From contig CAVWYF010000023.1 in NCBI GenBank assembly GCA_963759095.1, forward strand, positions 124,001 through 188,000: a stretch of DNA of 64,000 bases, written 5' to 3'. A program made the position numbers and the translations under genes. This DNA is from Anderseniella sp963759095. Lineage in GTDB: Bacteria; Pseudomonadota; Alphaproteobacteria; Rhizobiales; Aestuariivirgaceae. Below the pieces are notes generated by a model that saw nothing but the letters and a program-made list of their open reading frames with translations, ran no database searches and was not told the origin of the DNA. This document shows, one piece after another, positions 15,755-25,401 of the stretch (the stretch's first letter is position 1; each line of letters starts with the position of its first letter).

Positions 15755-18700
15755 CTAGTTTGGATTTGACGGCTGGGTTGGCTGGATGTTCAACAGACCG
15801 GAGCTTTGCGGTTTGATAATCGCGGCGTCGGGGATTTCAAGCGGTATGCTTTCTTCGATCAGGTCTTTCAGGCGTTGCTGTTCTATGGTGATCGCGCGGC
15901 TGCCAGCCCCTTCGCGGGCATTGACGCGCTCTTCCTCTTCGAGAGCACGGCGTGCAGCAGCTTCGCGTGCCTCAAGAAGTCTGCGTTTGCGTTCTGCTTC
16001 GCGCTCCGCCTGTTGTTCACGAAACTGGCGTTCTTCCTCGAGGAGGCGTTGTTCTTGGCGCTGCAGTTCTTCCAGCCGGTCCATGCCCTTTTGCAATAAA
16101 CTGACAACAACCCAGGATTTCAGCGCGGAGGTGTCATAGGTGCGGTTGAGTGACAGAGGATGACCTCTAAGACGCATGGCGATGCCGGGCACCTGAGCGT
16201 TGCTGCTTTTCTGTTTGAGTGAAATGTCCGCACGTGCCTTTTGCCCGTTGAAGTCTGCAGACAGGCGCAGGATACCACTGGCAGATTCAGTGCTGATGGG
16301 GATGTTGCCGGTTCTCAAATTGCCATTCTGCAGGGACACATCGGTCGGCTTGGCGGTCACAACCGTACCGCCTTGCGAAAGCGCTGAGTTGATGGTCTCA
16401 TCAATTGTGCTCATATCTTCAATTCCCGCAAGGCGCCGGGTCACGCCGGGCAAATTGAACCTGGGAAATGTCAGTGATGTTGGGACTACACGACCGGTTC
16501 CTGTTAACTGGCTGAGGAGGCCACCGGGCGAGCGTCCTTCGCCGTCAAAGTCCAGTTGCAGGCCGATATCCCCGCCGATCGCTTCCTGGCCGTCCACGGT
16601 TTGTAAAAGGTCCGCCAGCGTAAGCGTGGCATCAAGTTTGCCGGATAACTTGAGCAGGGGACCGGCATTCTCCGCGGCCACGAACATTGAAAATCGGCGC
16701 TCAGAGCTGGCGTTTCCGGTAATGCTGAAATTTACCGTCTCTTTGCTGGCGCGTTTTATATCGGCGCGCGCACTGCTCAATGCGAGACCCGGCAGGAGCG
16801 CTATCCGTTGCGCCGAAATTGTAAGTGACCGGTTAAGCCAGCCCAGCCGGGTTGCATCAAAGCCGGTGGCGGCACGAACTGATCTGCCATCGGCGGGCAT
16901 GACCATGCTGGATGCGAGCCAGCCAAGATCGAGGGTCTGAACCGTCAACTCGCCGTCGATGAGCGGAGCCTTGATATTGCCAGTCACGGTCGCCTTGCCG
17001 GCTATCGTGTTGAGCGGCATGGTAGCCGCCAGACTCGACAGGGTGAGCATGTCCGGAGATATGACAGCGTCTGCACTTGCGGCGAATTTGCGGTCTATCT
17101 CCGCCGGCCATGCCGGCACCGCAAGTCCGATTGCCGACGCCAAAGGAGTGATGTCAGGCGCCTTCAGGTTTATGGTTCCGGCGGCACTGATGTCACCTGC
17201 GGGGCTGACTGTGATACCGCCATCAAATCCCACGCTGCTGGATAGCAATGTCAGTTCGGATGTGCCGGTGAGGGCGGAAGAGGGTTTTCCGGCAAAGGCC
17301 ACTTTCAATCTGGCCGGTTCGTTGCCGCCGGCAAGAGGCTGGAGCCCGGCAAGCGCGAGCAGGCTCGCGCTGGTGGTTCCGGTGACAGAGCCGGTGATCT
17401 GTGTGTCGCCTTCACGCCATTCAGCGAACTTGCCGTCAAAACCACCAGTAAGTGCAATTTCAGCGCCAGCCGCTTTGCCGTTCGCCGCTATGGTGAACTT
17501 GTTGATGGTGCTACCGGTGCTGACTTCACTCAGTACCTTGAGGTCGACCGGGCCGAGACGTCTGGCCCACGGCGTGGATGCGAGATTTGCATCCATTACG
17601 CCAATCAGGCGCAGGAAGGGACGAGGGTCGGTTGCCTTGAAATCACCCGACACAGACCCGGTAATGCCTTCCTCGGGAAAGTTCAGCACGCCGGCAATGT
17701 CCAGGCGCGCATCGCCGATACCGCCGATCTCGATGGTGCGGAGTTCCACGGCACCTTCGGACATGTCTATATCAATTGCGATATCCTGCGCCTCAACGCC
17801 GCGCAATATCAGGCTGTCGGTCTGGATGGTGATGTGAGCATCGCCAAATGCCAGAGCGTTTGCTGCCAGATCGGTCACGCCGGCAACCGTTCCTTCTTCG
17901 ATAGCGCTGGTCGAAAATCCGCGAGGGGCATAGCGGTCCACATTAATGGAGTCAGCCAGCAGCCGAATGCTCAGGGATGGGCTGTCGCCACGATAAAGGC
18001 TGAATGAACCGGTGGCACTGGCATCATCCAGACTGGCTTTTATACCGGTCAGGCGAAGTGCAACGGGGGTCCATCCCAGCAGGGTGCGCAGTTTGGCGCG
18101 GCCACGGGCACCGGACCAGACCTGCTTAGTTGACTTTGCCTTGTCCGGGGCGGCCCAGATTACAAAATCCCGCAACGAGCCTGACTGAACTTCAAGCTCA
18201 CCGGCCAGTTGCGGCAGGCCGTCGGTATCAGCCGGCAACACAACACCGGCGAAGCGCGCCCTGGTCTGTCCCGGTAAGCTGGCAGATGCCTCTGTGATGC
18301 GCATGGCCTGTGGTGAGATGTCGCCACTCAGGCGCGCTTTTGAAAGCGTTTCACCTCCGGTGATCAGGCTGGTGATGCCGGCATCGAAACGGATCTGCGT
18401 GTTTGACGGCAGGGCCTCCAGCAGGTTTGACACAGCATAGAGTTGCTCGCCGCTTCCAAGTTCTGCAAGCACATTGCGCCCGACCAATTGATCCAGATCG
18501 ATTGACGCTGCTTCAAGCTTGGTTGTCACAACAAATCGCGAGCCGAGTTTCACCGATGCCTCGCCGGTCATAAGGTTGCGGCCAGTAAGGTCGTTTGCCG
18601 GCACCACCTCGATATTGTCGAGTTTCACCATATCGAAATCTGCGGTGACATCGCCGGATACCTGAACCTGCAGGTTGGCATTCAGAGGATTGGCCTTGCC

Positions 18701-19468
18701 ATTGGGCTGGCGGGCAGGCTGAACGGTAACACGGCCGGTGACCTTGCCATCGTCACGCAGTGTTTCACCGTCGAACGCCCACATGAAACCTGCCTCGCCG
18801 CGAGGTGAAATCGCTGCCGACACCTTTAGTGGTTCACCTTTGCGGTATTTGCTGGTCGAAATCGTCAATGCCAGGGGCGAACCGGCCTGCGTCGCGGTTA
18901 TGTCCGCCCGCCAAGGTCCATCAAGCGCCGGTGCCTTGAGCCGTCCCTGGACACCTGTCATTTCGGATAATCCGCCACGCCTGCCGTCGCCGAAAAATAC
19001 CCGCCCGTCGATTATGTCGATACCGGCCACTGCCACCTGGTCAGCACCGGGAAGGCCAACGATGGAATGGGTGGGGTTTAATTTCCAGCTGACGCCCCCG
19101 GCAGCCAGCCGCTCAAACGATGCGACAGGGCGAACCAGTGTCAGTTTGCGCAGAGAAAATTGCCCCGACAGCAATGGGGCGGCGGCAATTTCTGCGTCCA
19201 CTTTTTCAATCTGCAGCATATCCGCCAGCATTGAGCCTGGGGGATTGGCAACCCGGACATTGGCCGCGGTGAGGCGAGGCCAGGGAAACAGTCTGACGGT
19301 GACCGGTCCATCAATGGTGACCTGCCGGCCAATCAGGAGGCTTGCCTGACGCTGGAAGTCCGCCTTGTAGCTGTTCCAGTTCACCAGCAGTGGGCCGACG
19401 CCAAGTGCGCCTGCAACAAGGATGATCAGGATGCCTAAAATCAGAAGTGGTGATCTTACGATATTCAC
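15755..19468 (-). CDS. AsmA-family protein
   Basis: 1237-residue inner-membrane-anchored periplasmic protein of the AsmA/TamB-like group, implicated in lipid transport between membranes and outer-membrane assembly. One N-terminal membrane helix (residues 8-28, LLILGILIILVAGALGVGPL) is followed by the AsmA motif RQVTIDGPVTVRLFPWPRLT, long repetitive beta-strand regions, the second AsmA block LTLADLLQTVDG...RSPGGLLSQLTGTG, and a C-terminal charged coiled coil (about residues 1115-1175, rich in Glu/Arg/Gln). The start is GTG 19468 with no good ribosome site. Transcribed alone, convergent with the small exported gene. Confidence 0.88.
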   Translation of the reverse strand: MNIVRSPLLILGILIILVAGALGVGPLLVNWNSYKADFQRQASLLIGRQVTIDGPVTVRLFPWPRLTAANVRVANPPGSMLADMLQIEKVDAEIAAAPLLSGQFSLRKLTLVRPVASFERLAAGGVSWKLNPTHSIVGLPGADQVAVAGIDIIDGRVFFGDGRRGGLSEMTGVQGRLKAPALDGPWRADITATQAGSPLALTISTSKYRKGEPLKVSAAISPRGEAGFMWAFDGETLRDDGKVTGRVTVQPARQPNGKANPLNANLQVQVSGDVTADFDMVKLDNIEVVPANDLTGRNLMTGEASVKLGSRFVVTTKLEAASIDLDQLVGRNVLAELGSGEQLYAVSNLLEALPSNTQIRFDAGITSLITGGETLSKARLSGDISPQAMRITEASASLPGQTRARFAGVVLPADTDGLPQLAGELEVQSGSLRDFVIWAAPDKAKSTKQVWSGARGRAKLRTLLGWTPVALRLTGIKASLDDASATGSFSLYRGDSPSLSIRLLADSINVDRYAPRGFSTSAIEEGTVAGVTDLAANALAFGDAHITIQTDSLILRGVEAQDIAIDIDMSEGAVELRTIEIGGIGDARLDIAGVLNFPEEGITGSVSGDFKATDPRPFLRLIGVMDANLASTPWARRLGPVDLKVLSEVSTGSTINKFTIAANGKAAGAEIALTGGFDGKFAEWREGDTQITGSVTGTTSASLLALAGLQPLAGGNEPARLKVAFAGKPSSALTGTSELTLLSSSVGFDGGITVSPAGDISAAGTINLKAPDITPLASAIGLAVPAWPAEIDRKFAASADAVISPDMLTLSSLAATMPLNTIAGKATVTGNIKAPLIDGELTVQTLDLGWLASSMVMPADGRSVRAATGFDATRLGWLNRSLTISAQRIALLPGLALSSARADIKRASKETVNFSITGNASSERRFSMFVAAENAGPLLKLSGKLDATLTLADLLQTVDGQEAIGGDIGLQLDFDGEGRSPGGLLSQLTGTGRVVPTSLTFPRFNLPGVTRRLAGIEDMSTIDETINSALSQGGTVVTAKPTDVSLQNGNLRTGNIPISTESASGILRLSADFNGQKARADISLKQKSSNAQVPGIAMRLRGHPLSLNRTYDTSALKSWVVVSLLQKGMDRLEELQRQEQRLLEEERQFREQQAEREAERKRRLLEAREAAARRALEEEERVNAREGAGSRAITIEQQRLKDLIEESIPLEIPDAAIIKPQSSGLLNIQPTQPSNPN

Positions 19469-19536
19469 AGGTAACTACCGGCCCACAGAAAAAATTGGTC
19501 AACAAATTTCAATAACGTCACAGGCACCTGGCTTCA

Positions 19537-19638
19537 GATCAGTATGATTTTTGATTGAATCAATCAAAAACACAAAACTGATCGCATTCAAAGTACTAGA
19601 GCAACTTTATGGGTTCAATTGAACCCATGTTGCTCTAG
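19537..19638 (-). repeat. Two-hairpin dispersed repeat, copy 1
   Basis: About 100 bases repeated in opposite orientation at 32252..32351. Read on the minus strand it starts with a hairpin (TAGAGCAAC-ATGGGTTCA paired with its complement, one arm carrying a 3-base insertion) and continues with a second hairpin bounded by GATCAG/CTGATC that encloses an 11-base palindrome arm TTTTTGATTGA. About 13 mismatches and one 3-base indel separate the copies by eye. The TAG stop of the flavoprotein gene lies inside it. No transposase is associated. Confidence 0.8.
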
Positions 19639-21029
19639 GGCAATATCTTGCCCGGATTCATGATATTCTTCGGATCGAGTGCCTGTTTGATAGAGCGCAT
19701 GACGGCAACGCCGGATCCATGTTCTGCTTCCAGAAATTTCCGCTTGCCCGAGCCGATACCATGTTCGCCAGTGCAGGTTCCGTCCATGGCGATGGCGCGC
19801 ATGGCCAGCCGGTAGAGGAATTCCTCGGTGGCTTTGACTTCAGCAGCGTCATCACGATCACAAAACAGCACGACGTGAAAATTTCCGTCGCCGACATGAC
19901 CCAGTATGGGGCCGTACAGACCGTGTTTGGCAAGGTCCAGGCGGGTTTCTTCCACGCATTCGGCAAGTCTTGAAATGGGTACGCACACATCGGTGCCCAG
20001 CGATTCCTTGCCTGGCACCATGGACTTGATCGCCCAATAGCCGTCGTGGCGTGCCTGCCACAGCTTGTGGCGGTCTTCTTCATTGGTGGCCCAGTCGAAC
20101 GGTCCGCCGCCAAGCTCGTCCGCGATAGCTGCAAACGTATCAATTTGCTCGCGTGCGCCGGCCTCGGTGCCGTGGAATTCCACAAACAAAGTGGGCACTT
20201 CCTTCAGGCCGAGATTGGAATAGGCGTTGAAGGCTTTCAGATTTTCAACGTCGATCAATTCAACCCGCGCAATGGGCACACCCATCTGAATGCAGGTTAT
20301 GGCCGCATTGCAGGCAGCCTCGATCGATGGGAACGGACATACACCGGCGGCAATTGATTCCGGGATACCATGCAGCTTCAGGCAGATTTCCGTAATCACA
20401 CCCAGCGTGCCTTCAGATCCGACCATGAGGCGGGTCAGGTCATATCCGGCGGATGATTTCTTCGCACGCCGCGCGGTCCGCACAATCTCGCCATTTGCCA
20501 TGACAGCAGTCAGCGACAGAACATTGTCCCGCATGGTGCCGTAGCGTACGGCATTGGTGCCAGATGCGCGGGTGGCGGTCATGCCGCCAAGCGATGCGTC
20601 GGCGCCCGGGTCAATGGGAAAGAACAGGCCCTGGTCGCGAATATACTCATTGAGCTGTTTGCGGGTGACACCGGGTTGTACACGCACGTCAAAATCCTGC
20701 GGGTTTACTTCAAGCACCTGGTTCATGTTGTTCATATCTATGGAAATACCCCCATGCGGGCAGGTGATATGACCTTCCAGTGACGTGCCGGTGCCGTAAG
20801 GAATGACCGGAACCTCGTACTTTGCGCATATCTGCACAACCTTCTGCACTTCCTCGGTATTGTTGATAAAAGCAACAGCGTCGGGCGCATGGCCGGGATT
20901 CCAGGTTGTGTCCTTGCCATGCTGGTCACGAACAGCTTGCGATGTCGATACCCTGTCGCCCAGAACTTCGGTAATTTCGGCGATAGCCTGTGACACCGAA
21001 TTGCGACGCTGCATGGTTTGAACAGACAT
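19635..21029 (-). CDS. FAD-linked oxidase, D-lactate dehydrogenase (cytochrome)-like
   Basis: 464 residues from the ATG at 21029. N-terminal FAD_binding_4 (PCMH) domain with VIPYGTGTSLEGHI and PIDPGADASLGGMTATRASG, then the C-terminal substrate domain with GHVGDGNFH and CTGEHGIGSGKR. This matches D-lactate dehydrogenases (EC 1.1.2.4) and GlcD relatives, which pass electrons to cytochrome or quinone. An open frame continues upstream to 21176 through a MITE terminal repeat and is rejected. Transcribed alone. Its stop codon is supplied by the dispersed repeat, so the natural C-terminus (GKILP) is kept. Glycolate or another 2-hydroxyacid remains possible. Confidence 0.88.
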   Translation of the reverse strand: MSVQTMQRRNSVSQAIAEITEVLGDRVSTSQAVRDQHGKDTTWNPGHAPDAVAFINNTEEVQKVVQICAKYEVPVIPYGTGTSLEGHITCPHGGISIDMNNMNQVLEVNPQDFDVRVQPGVTRKQLNEYIRDQGLFFPIDPGADASLGGMTATRASGTNAVRYGTMRDNVLSLTAVMANGEIVRTARRAKKSSAGYDLTRLMVGSEGTLGVITEICLKLHGIPESIAAGVCPFPSIEAACNAAITCIQMGVPIARVELIDVENLKAFNAYSNLGLKEVPTLFVEFHGTEAGAREQIDTFAAIADELGGGPFDWATNEEDRHKLWQARHDGYWAIKSMVPGKESLGTDVCVPISRLAECVEETRLDLAKHGLYGPILGHVGDGNFHVVLFCDRDDAAEVKATEEFLYRLAMRAIAMDGTCTGEHGIGSGKRKFLEAEHGSGVAVMRSIKQALDPKNIMNPGKILP

Positions 21030-21119
21030 TATCATTTCCATCCTGATTTTGAAGCCTGGTTTTTGGGACTCCACGTATCCTGCCGCTTGCACTATACCGG
21101 GTCTTGGCAATTGCGCACT

Positions 21120-21386
21120 AGGGTCAGGACACATTAATCTTATCCATTCTGCGGGAGGATATTTTGCCTCTGGCAAGGCGAGAGGTCGCAGGAAACCGTC
21201 CGGTTTTCAAGACCTTTCAACGCTGTCAGGGGCAAAATAGACCCCGCCCTTCGGGTTTGAAAGAAAACACCCGCCTGAAGTCGAAAAATGCTCGAAAAGG
21301 CAAAAAGCCTTGTCTTGCGCGTTTTCAACATCATTCGACTGTTTTCTTTCAAACAGAATTGCATAAGATTAATGAGTCCTGACCCT
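21120..21386. mobile_element. MITE-like element with 24-base terminal inverted repeats
   Basis: A 267-base segment whose ends are inverted repeats matching at 23 of 24 positions (AGGGTCAGGAC at the left outer end, complementary GTCCTGACCCT at the right). Inside, a perfect 14-base inverted repeat TTTGAAAGAAAACA / TGTTTTCTTTCAAA occupies 21256..21269 and 21340..21353, with a looser AGTCGAA/TTCGACT pair within it. No open frame of note, so a non-autonomous element is likely. No clear target duplication was seen. It fills the divergent promoter gap between the flavoprotein and thioesterase genes. Confidence 0.72.
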
Positions 21387-21429
21387 GATTTTACGGTCAA
21401 AATCCCGAGCATTTGGAGCAAACAACATA

Positions 21430-21912
21430 ATGACGGATTATGGACGGCCCTTTGTTGGCAGCATCAAGACAGTCGAGGACGACTGGATCGACTATAACGG
21501 GCACTTCAACATGGCATATTACGGGGTCTTGTTCGATCGCACCTGCGATGAGGCGTTTGAACTGGTGGGCCTGGGGCCGGAATATCTGAAATCCGGAGCG
21601 TCGTTTTTCACACTCGAGGCACACACGACTTACGTTCGTGAACTTCATGCCGACCACAAGGTCAAGGTAACGGTGCAGTTGCTCGATTACGATTCGAAAC
21701 GGATGCATTACGTGCAGGAGATGTTTCACGCCGACGAGGGCTGGTTGTCGGCCACCATGGAAGCCATCTGCATGCATGTTGACATGGAAGCGAAGAAGTC
21801 AGCCCCGTTTCCCGAAACCATCCTGAACCGGATCGCCGCCATGCAGGAAGCGCACGCAGGCTTAGCCGTCCCGCCGCAGGTGGGTCACAAAATCGGTATC
21901 ATCAGGAAGTAA
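21430..21912 (+). CDS. Hotdog-fold acyl-CoA thioesterase family protein
   Basis: 160-residue single hotdog domain. The motif DWIDYNGHFNMAYYGVLFD, with the Asp/Asn/His/Asn catalytic cluster of the 4HBT class, is near the N-terminus, and LEAHTTYVRELHADHKVKV forms the following strand pair. The pattern resembles betainyl-CoA/carnitine-pathway thioesterases, but no carnitine genes are adjacent, so only the general activity is supported. Its promoter must lie within or beside the MITE-like element that ends 44 bases upstream. Confidence 0.83.
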   Translation: MTDYGRPFVGSIKTVEDDWIDYNGHFNMAYYGVLFDRTCDEAFELVGLGPEYLKSGASFFTLEAHTTYVRELHADHKVKVTVQLLDYDSKRMHYVQEMFHADEGWLSATMEAICMHVDMEAKKSAPFPETILNRIAAMQEAHAGLAVPPQVGHKIGIIRK

Positions 21913-22000
21913 CGTGTCGTAAGCGCTTGCATCGACCCAAGCTAACATGTTGAAGTCTTTTGCGATTAGGGCTGAAACATAAAACACGTGGGGCTCGCCG

Positions 22001-23635
22001 ATGGGCGAACTGCGGGACAGGTTATTTGCAACGCTGGGTGAGCTCACCCTGCCGCAATTGCGCGCCTTCTGGGCAGCGCGTCATCCACTCGTGTGGGCGC
22101 TTGCGCTGACCATTGGCGTGGTCGGCGCGTTCGCCATTCTGGGCTTCAGGCTGGGCATTGGTTACGTCCAATGGCTGTGGCTGGGCAACTCCAATGAAAA
22201 TGTAGTGGGCACGCTAGCCAGTTTTCGCGCGCCATGGGTGGTTGTCGCCGGACCAACGCTGGGTGGACTGGTCGTCGGTCTGATTATCTGGAAATTCATC
22301 AAGGAGCGCCGTGCGCACGGCATAGCCGATGTGATTGAGGCTGGTGCGCTGCACCGGGCTGATATTTCATTGCGCGCCGGACTGGCTTCGGCCGTTGCAT
22401 CCGCAATCTCCATCGGGTGCGGTGCAAGTGTGGGCCGTGAAGGGCCGGCAGTGCATCTTGGCGCGACAGTTGCGGCTTTTCTCGACCGGAAGTTCAGCTT
22501 GTCGCCTGCCGCGCGCCGGGTTCTGCTGGCATCGGGGGCGGCTGCAGCCGTGTCCGCCAGCTTCAACGCGCCGATCGCAGGTGTGTTGTTTGCCCATGAG
22601 GTGATCCTCGGACATTTCGCCTTGTCAGCTTTTGTACCAACCGTGCTGGCTGCTGTTACCGCAACGCTCATCACCCGGGTCTGGCTGGGAGATTTTCCGG
22701 CATTCATATTGCCGGAACAACACATTGCCTCTTACTGGGAGTTTCCGGCGTTTGCACTGCTTGGCATCGTGTGCGGGCTGGTGGCCGTGTGTTTTCACCT
22801 GACCGTCATGACGGCGGACTGGAGTGCCCGGCGCTTTACCATGCCGTTGTGGTTACGCCCGGCGCTCGGCGGACTGGCTGTGGGCATGATGGCGCTGACC
22901 GTGCCGCAGGTACTGGGCGTCGGCTATGAAGCCACCAATCTGGCGATCAAGGAAAGTTACGGCCTGGGCTGGTTGCTGATTCTGCTGGTTGCCAAGACGG
23001 TGGCCACCGCTATTTCCATGGCCAGCAGATTCGGCGGCGGGGTGTTTTCACCGTCGTTGTATATCGGCGCCATGGCCGGCGGGGCGTTTGGCATTATCGC
23101 CGGGAGCGCCGTGCCTGAATATGCGTCCAGTTACGGTGTCTACGCATTGCTCGGCATGGGCGCTGTTGCTGGTGCCATACTGGGGGCCCCGATTTCCACA
23201 GCCCTTGTCGTGTTCGAACTGACCGGTGGTTATGAACTCACTATTGCATTGCTGTTGTCGGTATCCATCGCTTCGATGATCATGCAGGGGTTGTTAGGCA
23301 AAAGCTTCTTCGACTGGCAGTTGTCGCAGCGCGGTGTCTTCTTGCGAGAAGGCTCGCATTTGCGTATTGTGCGAACCTGGACAGTGCGTGATTTCATGAC
23401 AAAACTCACGCTGCAAGAGATAGAACAACCGCCGGAACTGTTTGACCGCCCGCGGCTGATCCCGTCCGACACCCTTGAAATGGCGCTCAGGACGTTCGAC
23501 GAAGGCGGCTATACGCGGCTTGCCGTGCTCGACAAGCGCGAGGATGGTGTGTTGCTTGGCTGGGTGGATCAGGTCGAGGCGCTTGCCGCCTACAACAAAG
23601 CCTTGATTGAGGCCAATGTGGAAGAACACAAGTGA
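22001..23635 (+). CDS. CLC-family chloride channel / H+:Cl- antiporter
   Basis: 544 residues with about a dozen membrane helices. The selectivity motif GREGPAVHLGA (the gating glutamate lies in GREGP) and a glutamate in LFAHEVILGHF matching the internal proton glutamate of exchangers point to antiport, although this second assignment is tentative. The usual GSGIP motif is replaced by RAHGIAD. The C-terminal 100 residues include an incomplete CBS-like region (VRDFMT...VLLGWVDQVEALA). ATG at 22001 preceded by GGGG. Stands alone, followed after 92 bases by the cyclase gene on the same strand. Confidence 0.88.
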   Translation: MGELRDRLFATLGELTLPQLRAFWAARHPLVWALALTIGVVGAFAILGFRLGIGYVQWLWLGNSNENVVGTLASFRAPWVVVAGPTLGGLVVGLIIWKFIKERRAHGIADVIEAGALHRADISLRAGLASAVASAISIGCGASVGREGPAVHLGATVAAFLDRKFSLSPAARRVLLASGAAAAVSASFNAPIAGVLFAHEVILGHFALSAFVPTVLAAVTATLITRVWLGDFPAFILPEQHIASYWEFPAFALLGIVCGLVAVCFHLTVMTADWSARRFTMPLWLRPALGGLAVGMMALTVPQVLGVGYEATNLAIKESYGLGWLLILLVAKTVATAISMASRFGGGVFSPSLYIGAMAGGAFGIIAGSAVPEYASSYGVYALLGMGAVAGAILGAPISTALVVFELTGGYELTIALLLSVSIASMIMQGLLGKSFFDWQLSQRGVFLREGSHLRIVRTWTVRDFMTKLTLQEIEQPPELFDRPRLIPSDTLEMALRTFDEGGYTRLAVLDKREDGVLLGWVDQVEALAAYNKALIEANVEEHK

Positions 23636-23727
23636 GGGTTGTTTCCCAATGGTCAAATTGCGGTTATCGTCCTGCGCACACAGATCATTATCTCTGAAAA
23701 CCCACCGCTGCTTCCAAGGCTCAGCCA

Positions 23728-24969
23728 ATGAACAATGACATCAGGGAAAAGTATAAGGGCTCCTGGATAGAGCGACTGGTGACGCTCGGCACCGACGACT
23801 GGTACGGACAGGACAAGCTTGGTCTGGTCGTGGCCAATGTGACCGGATACCTGGCATCGCTGTCTTCGTTGGGGTTCGCCGCGACCTATGCCATGCATGA
23901 GATGCATTCGCTGATGCCGCTGGTCATCGGCAATCTGATTTCCGCAGTCTGCACGGCGATGACGCCGGCGTTTCACCGGTTTGGCCGCATCGCGGCTGCC
24001 TTGTGGCTGACGGCGGTGTTTTTTGTGTCACTGACCTGGTTTACCAGTCTGCTGGGCCGTGATTCCGGTGTCGCGCTGAACCTGATCGGCACATCGGCTG
24101 TGGCCTTCGCCATTCTCGGGCTGGAGCGGGTGAAGCTGGTGGCACTGATCAGTGCGGGAGGCGCCGCGCTGATTATCGCAAGCTGGATATTATGGCCGCA
24201 AACGGCCCAGGGCATTCATGATGACGCTGCCTTCATGGAGCAGACTTTTGCGTCGGCCATCGTGTCGATCATGGCGATCACCTTTGTGGTGATCTACTAT
24301 GCATTCTACCTGACACGGCAAGCCCAGGCACGCCTGCAGGAGCTCATGAAATCCATGATGCCGGATGCCATTGCCGAGCGCCTGATGGTCAATGACGGCG
24401 AGACAATCGCCGAGGCGCACGAGCATGTGGTGGTGCTGTTTACAGATATTGTCGGATTCGTGGAAATGTCGAACCGGCTGGGCGCTGTGCGGGTGGTGGC
24501 GTTGCTGGATGATATGTTCCGGCAGTTTGATTCACTTGCCGCCGAGCATGGTGTCGAGAAAATCAAAACCATCGGTGACGCCTATATGGCGGTGGCCGGT
24601 GTACCGTCGCCGGTCTACCAGCCTGAAGATGCCATGGCGCGGTTTGCCAAAATGATGCTGCACGTTGTCGGCGATGTAGGTGAACGTCATGGCGTGGACC
24701 TGGAAATGCGGATCGGCATGGCATCCGGCCCGATAATGGCAGGCGTCGTCGGTAAATCCAAATACTCCTATGATGTGTGGGGGGCCGCGGTAAATCTTGC
24801 TGCAAGGCTTGAGAACATCGGCACACCGGGATGCGTGGTCACAACCGGCGACATCAAGGTGGTCCTGCACAAGGATCACAAGTTCGAACGTGCCGGATCA
24901 GTTGAACTGAAAGGCTTTGGCAAAGTGGCCATCTGGCGCATGGATTGCGCGATGAACGTCAAGGTTTAA
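23728..24969 (+). CDS. Membrane-bound class III adenylate/guanylate cyclase
   Basis: 413 residues. The N-terminal half has about six membrane helices; the C-terminal half is a class III cyclase domain with the metal-binding FTDIVGFVEMS, the second metal Asp in IKTIGDAYMAVAG, and the transition-state region YDVWGAAVNLAARLE. The Asn-Arg pattern (VNLAAR) supports an active catalyst; adenylate cyclase is more common in this architecture. It may act with a CRP-like regulator, for which a candidate site exists at 31199. Ends 69 bases before the convergent truncated gene. Confidence 0.9.
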   Translation: MNNDIREKYKGSWIERLVTLGTDDWYGQDKLGLVVANVTGYLASLSSLGFAATYAMHEMHSLMPLVIGNLISAVCTAMTPAFHRFGRIAAALWLTAVFFVSLTWFTSLLGRDSGVALNLIGTSAVAFAILGLERVKLVALISAGGAALIIASWILWPQTAQGIHDDAAFMEQTFASAIVSIMAITFVVIYYAFYLTRQAQARLQELMKSMMPDAIAERLMVNDGETIAEAHEHVVVLFTDIVGFVEMSNRLGAVRVVALLDDMFRQFDSLAAEHGVEKIKTIGDAYMAVAGVPSPVYQPEDAMARFAKMMLHVVGDVGERHGVDLEMRIGMASGPIMAGVVGKSKYSYDVWGAAVNLAARLENIGTPGCVVTTGDIKVVLHKDHKFERAGSVELKGFGKVAIWRMDCAMNVKV

Positions 24970-25038
24970 ACAACAGACCCCATGACGTTCATGCAGGTCT
25001 TTGATTGCTGCAGCGTTGAACTTATCCCTAAGAAGCGC

Positions 25039-25401
25039 TTATTGACCCAGCACCCTCTTTCGCCAAATGGCGCTGATGATGTTGGAATAACTGTCGGTCC
25101 AGGCTGCAGGCAGCGTGGTCGGATCCAGACGATGCCAGCGATCATCATCAATAATACCACCGAGGGCCTGCTTGTTTGATGCCAGTACGGCGATCCCTGC
25201 TGCAGTCTCATACTTGGACGCATCTGCGGGCCAGCCCGGTCCGGTCGGATCATTGAAATAGGCAACCAGGCCTTCGGCGTGTGCCATGGCGGCCACCACT
25301 GAGCGCAGTTCCAGGTGACGATTGGAAATATGAATGACCAGGGCGCCGTCCGCTTTCAGCTTGCTGCGTGTGATTAGACTGACCCAGCGTTCGGCTGTCA
25401 A
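25039..25401 (-). pseudogene. C-terminal fragment of a spermidine-synthase-like membrane protein
   Basis: About 120 residues resembling only the end of fused membrane/spermidine-synthase-like proteins: KADGALVIHISNRHLELRSV matches the strand and HISNR motif after the active site, and WTDSYSNIISAI the usual C-terminus. The S-adenosylmethionine- or polyamine-binding core that should precede it is absent; the frame opens with a TTG overlapping the stop of the RHH gene. It therefore looks like a deletion remnant appended to the fumC cluster. Whether it is still translated is unknown. Confidence 0.6.
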
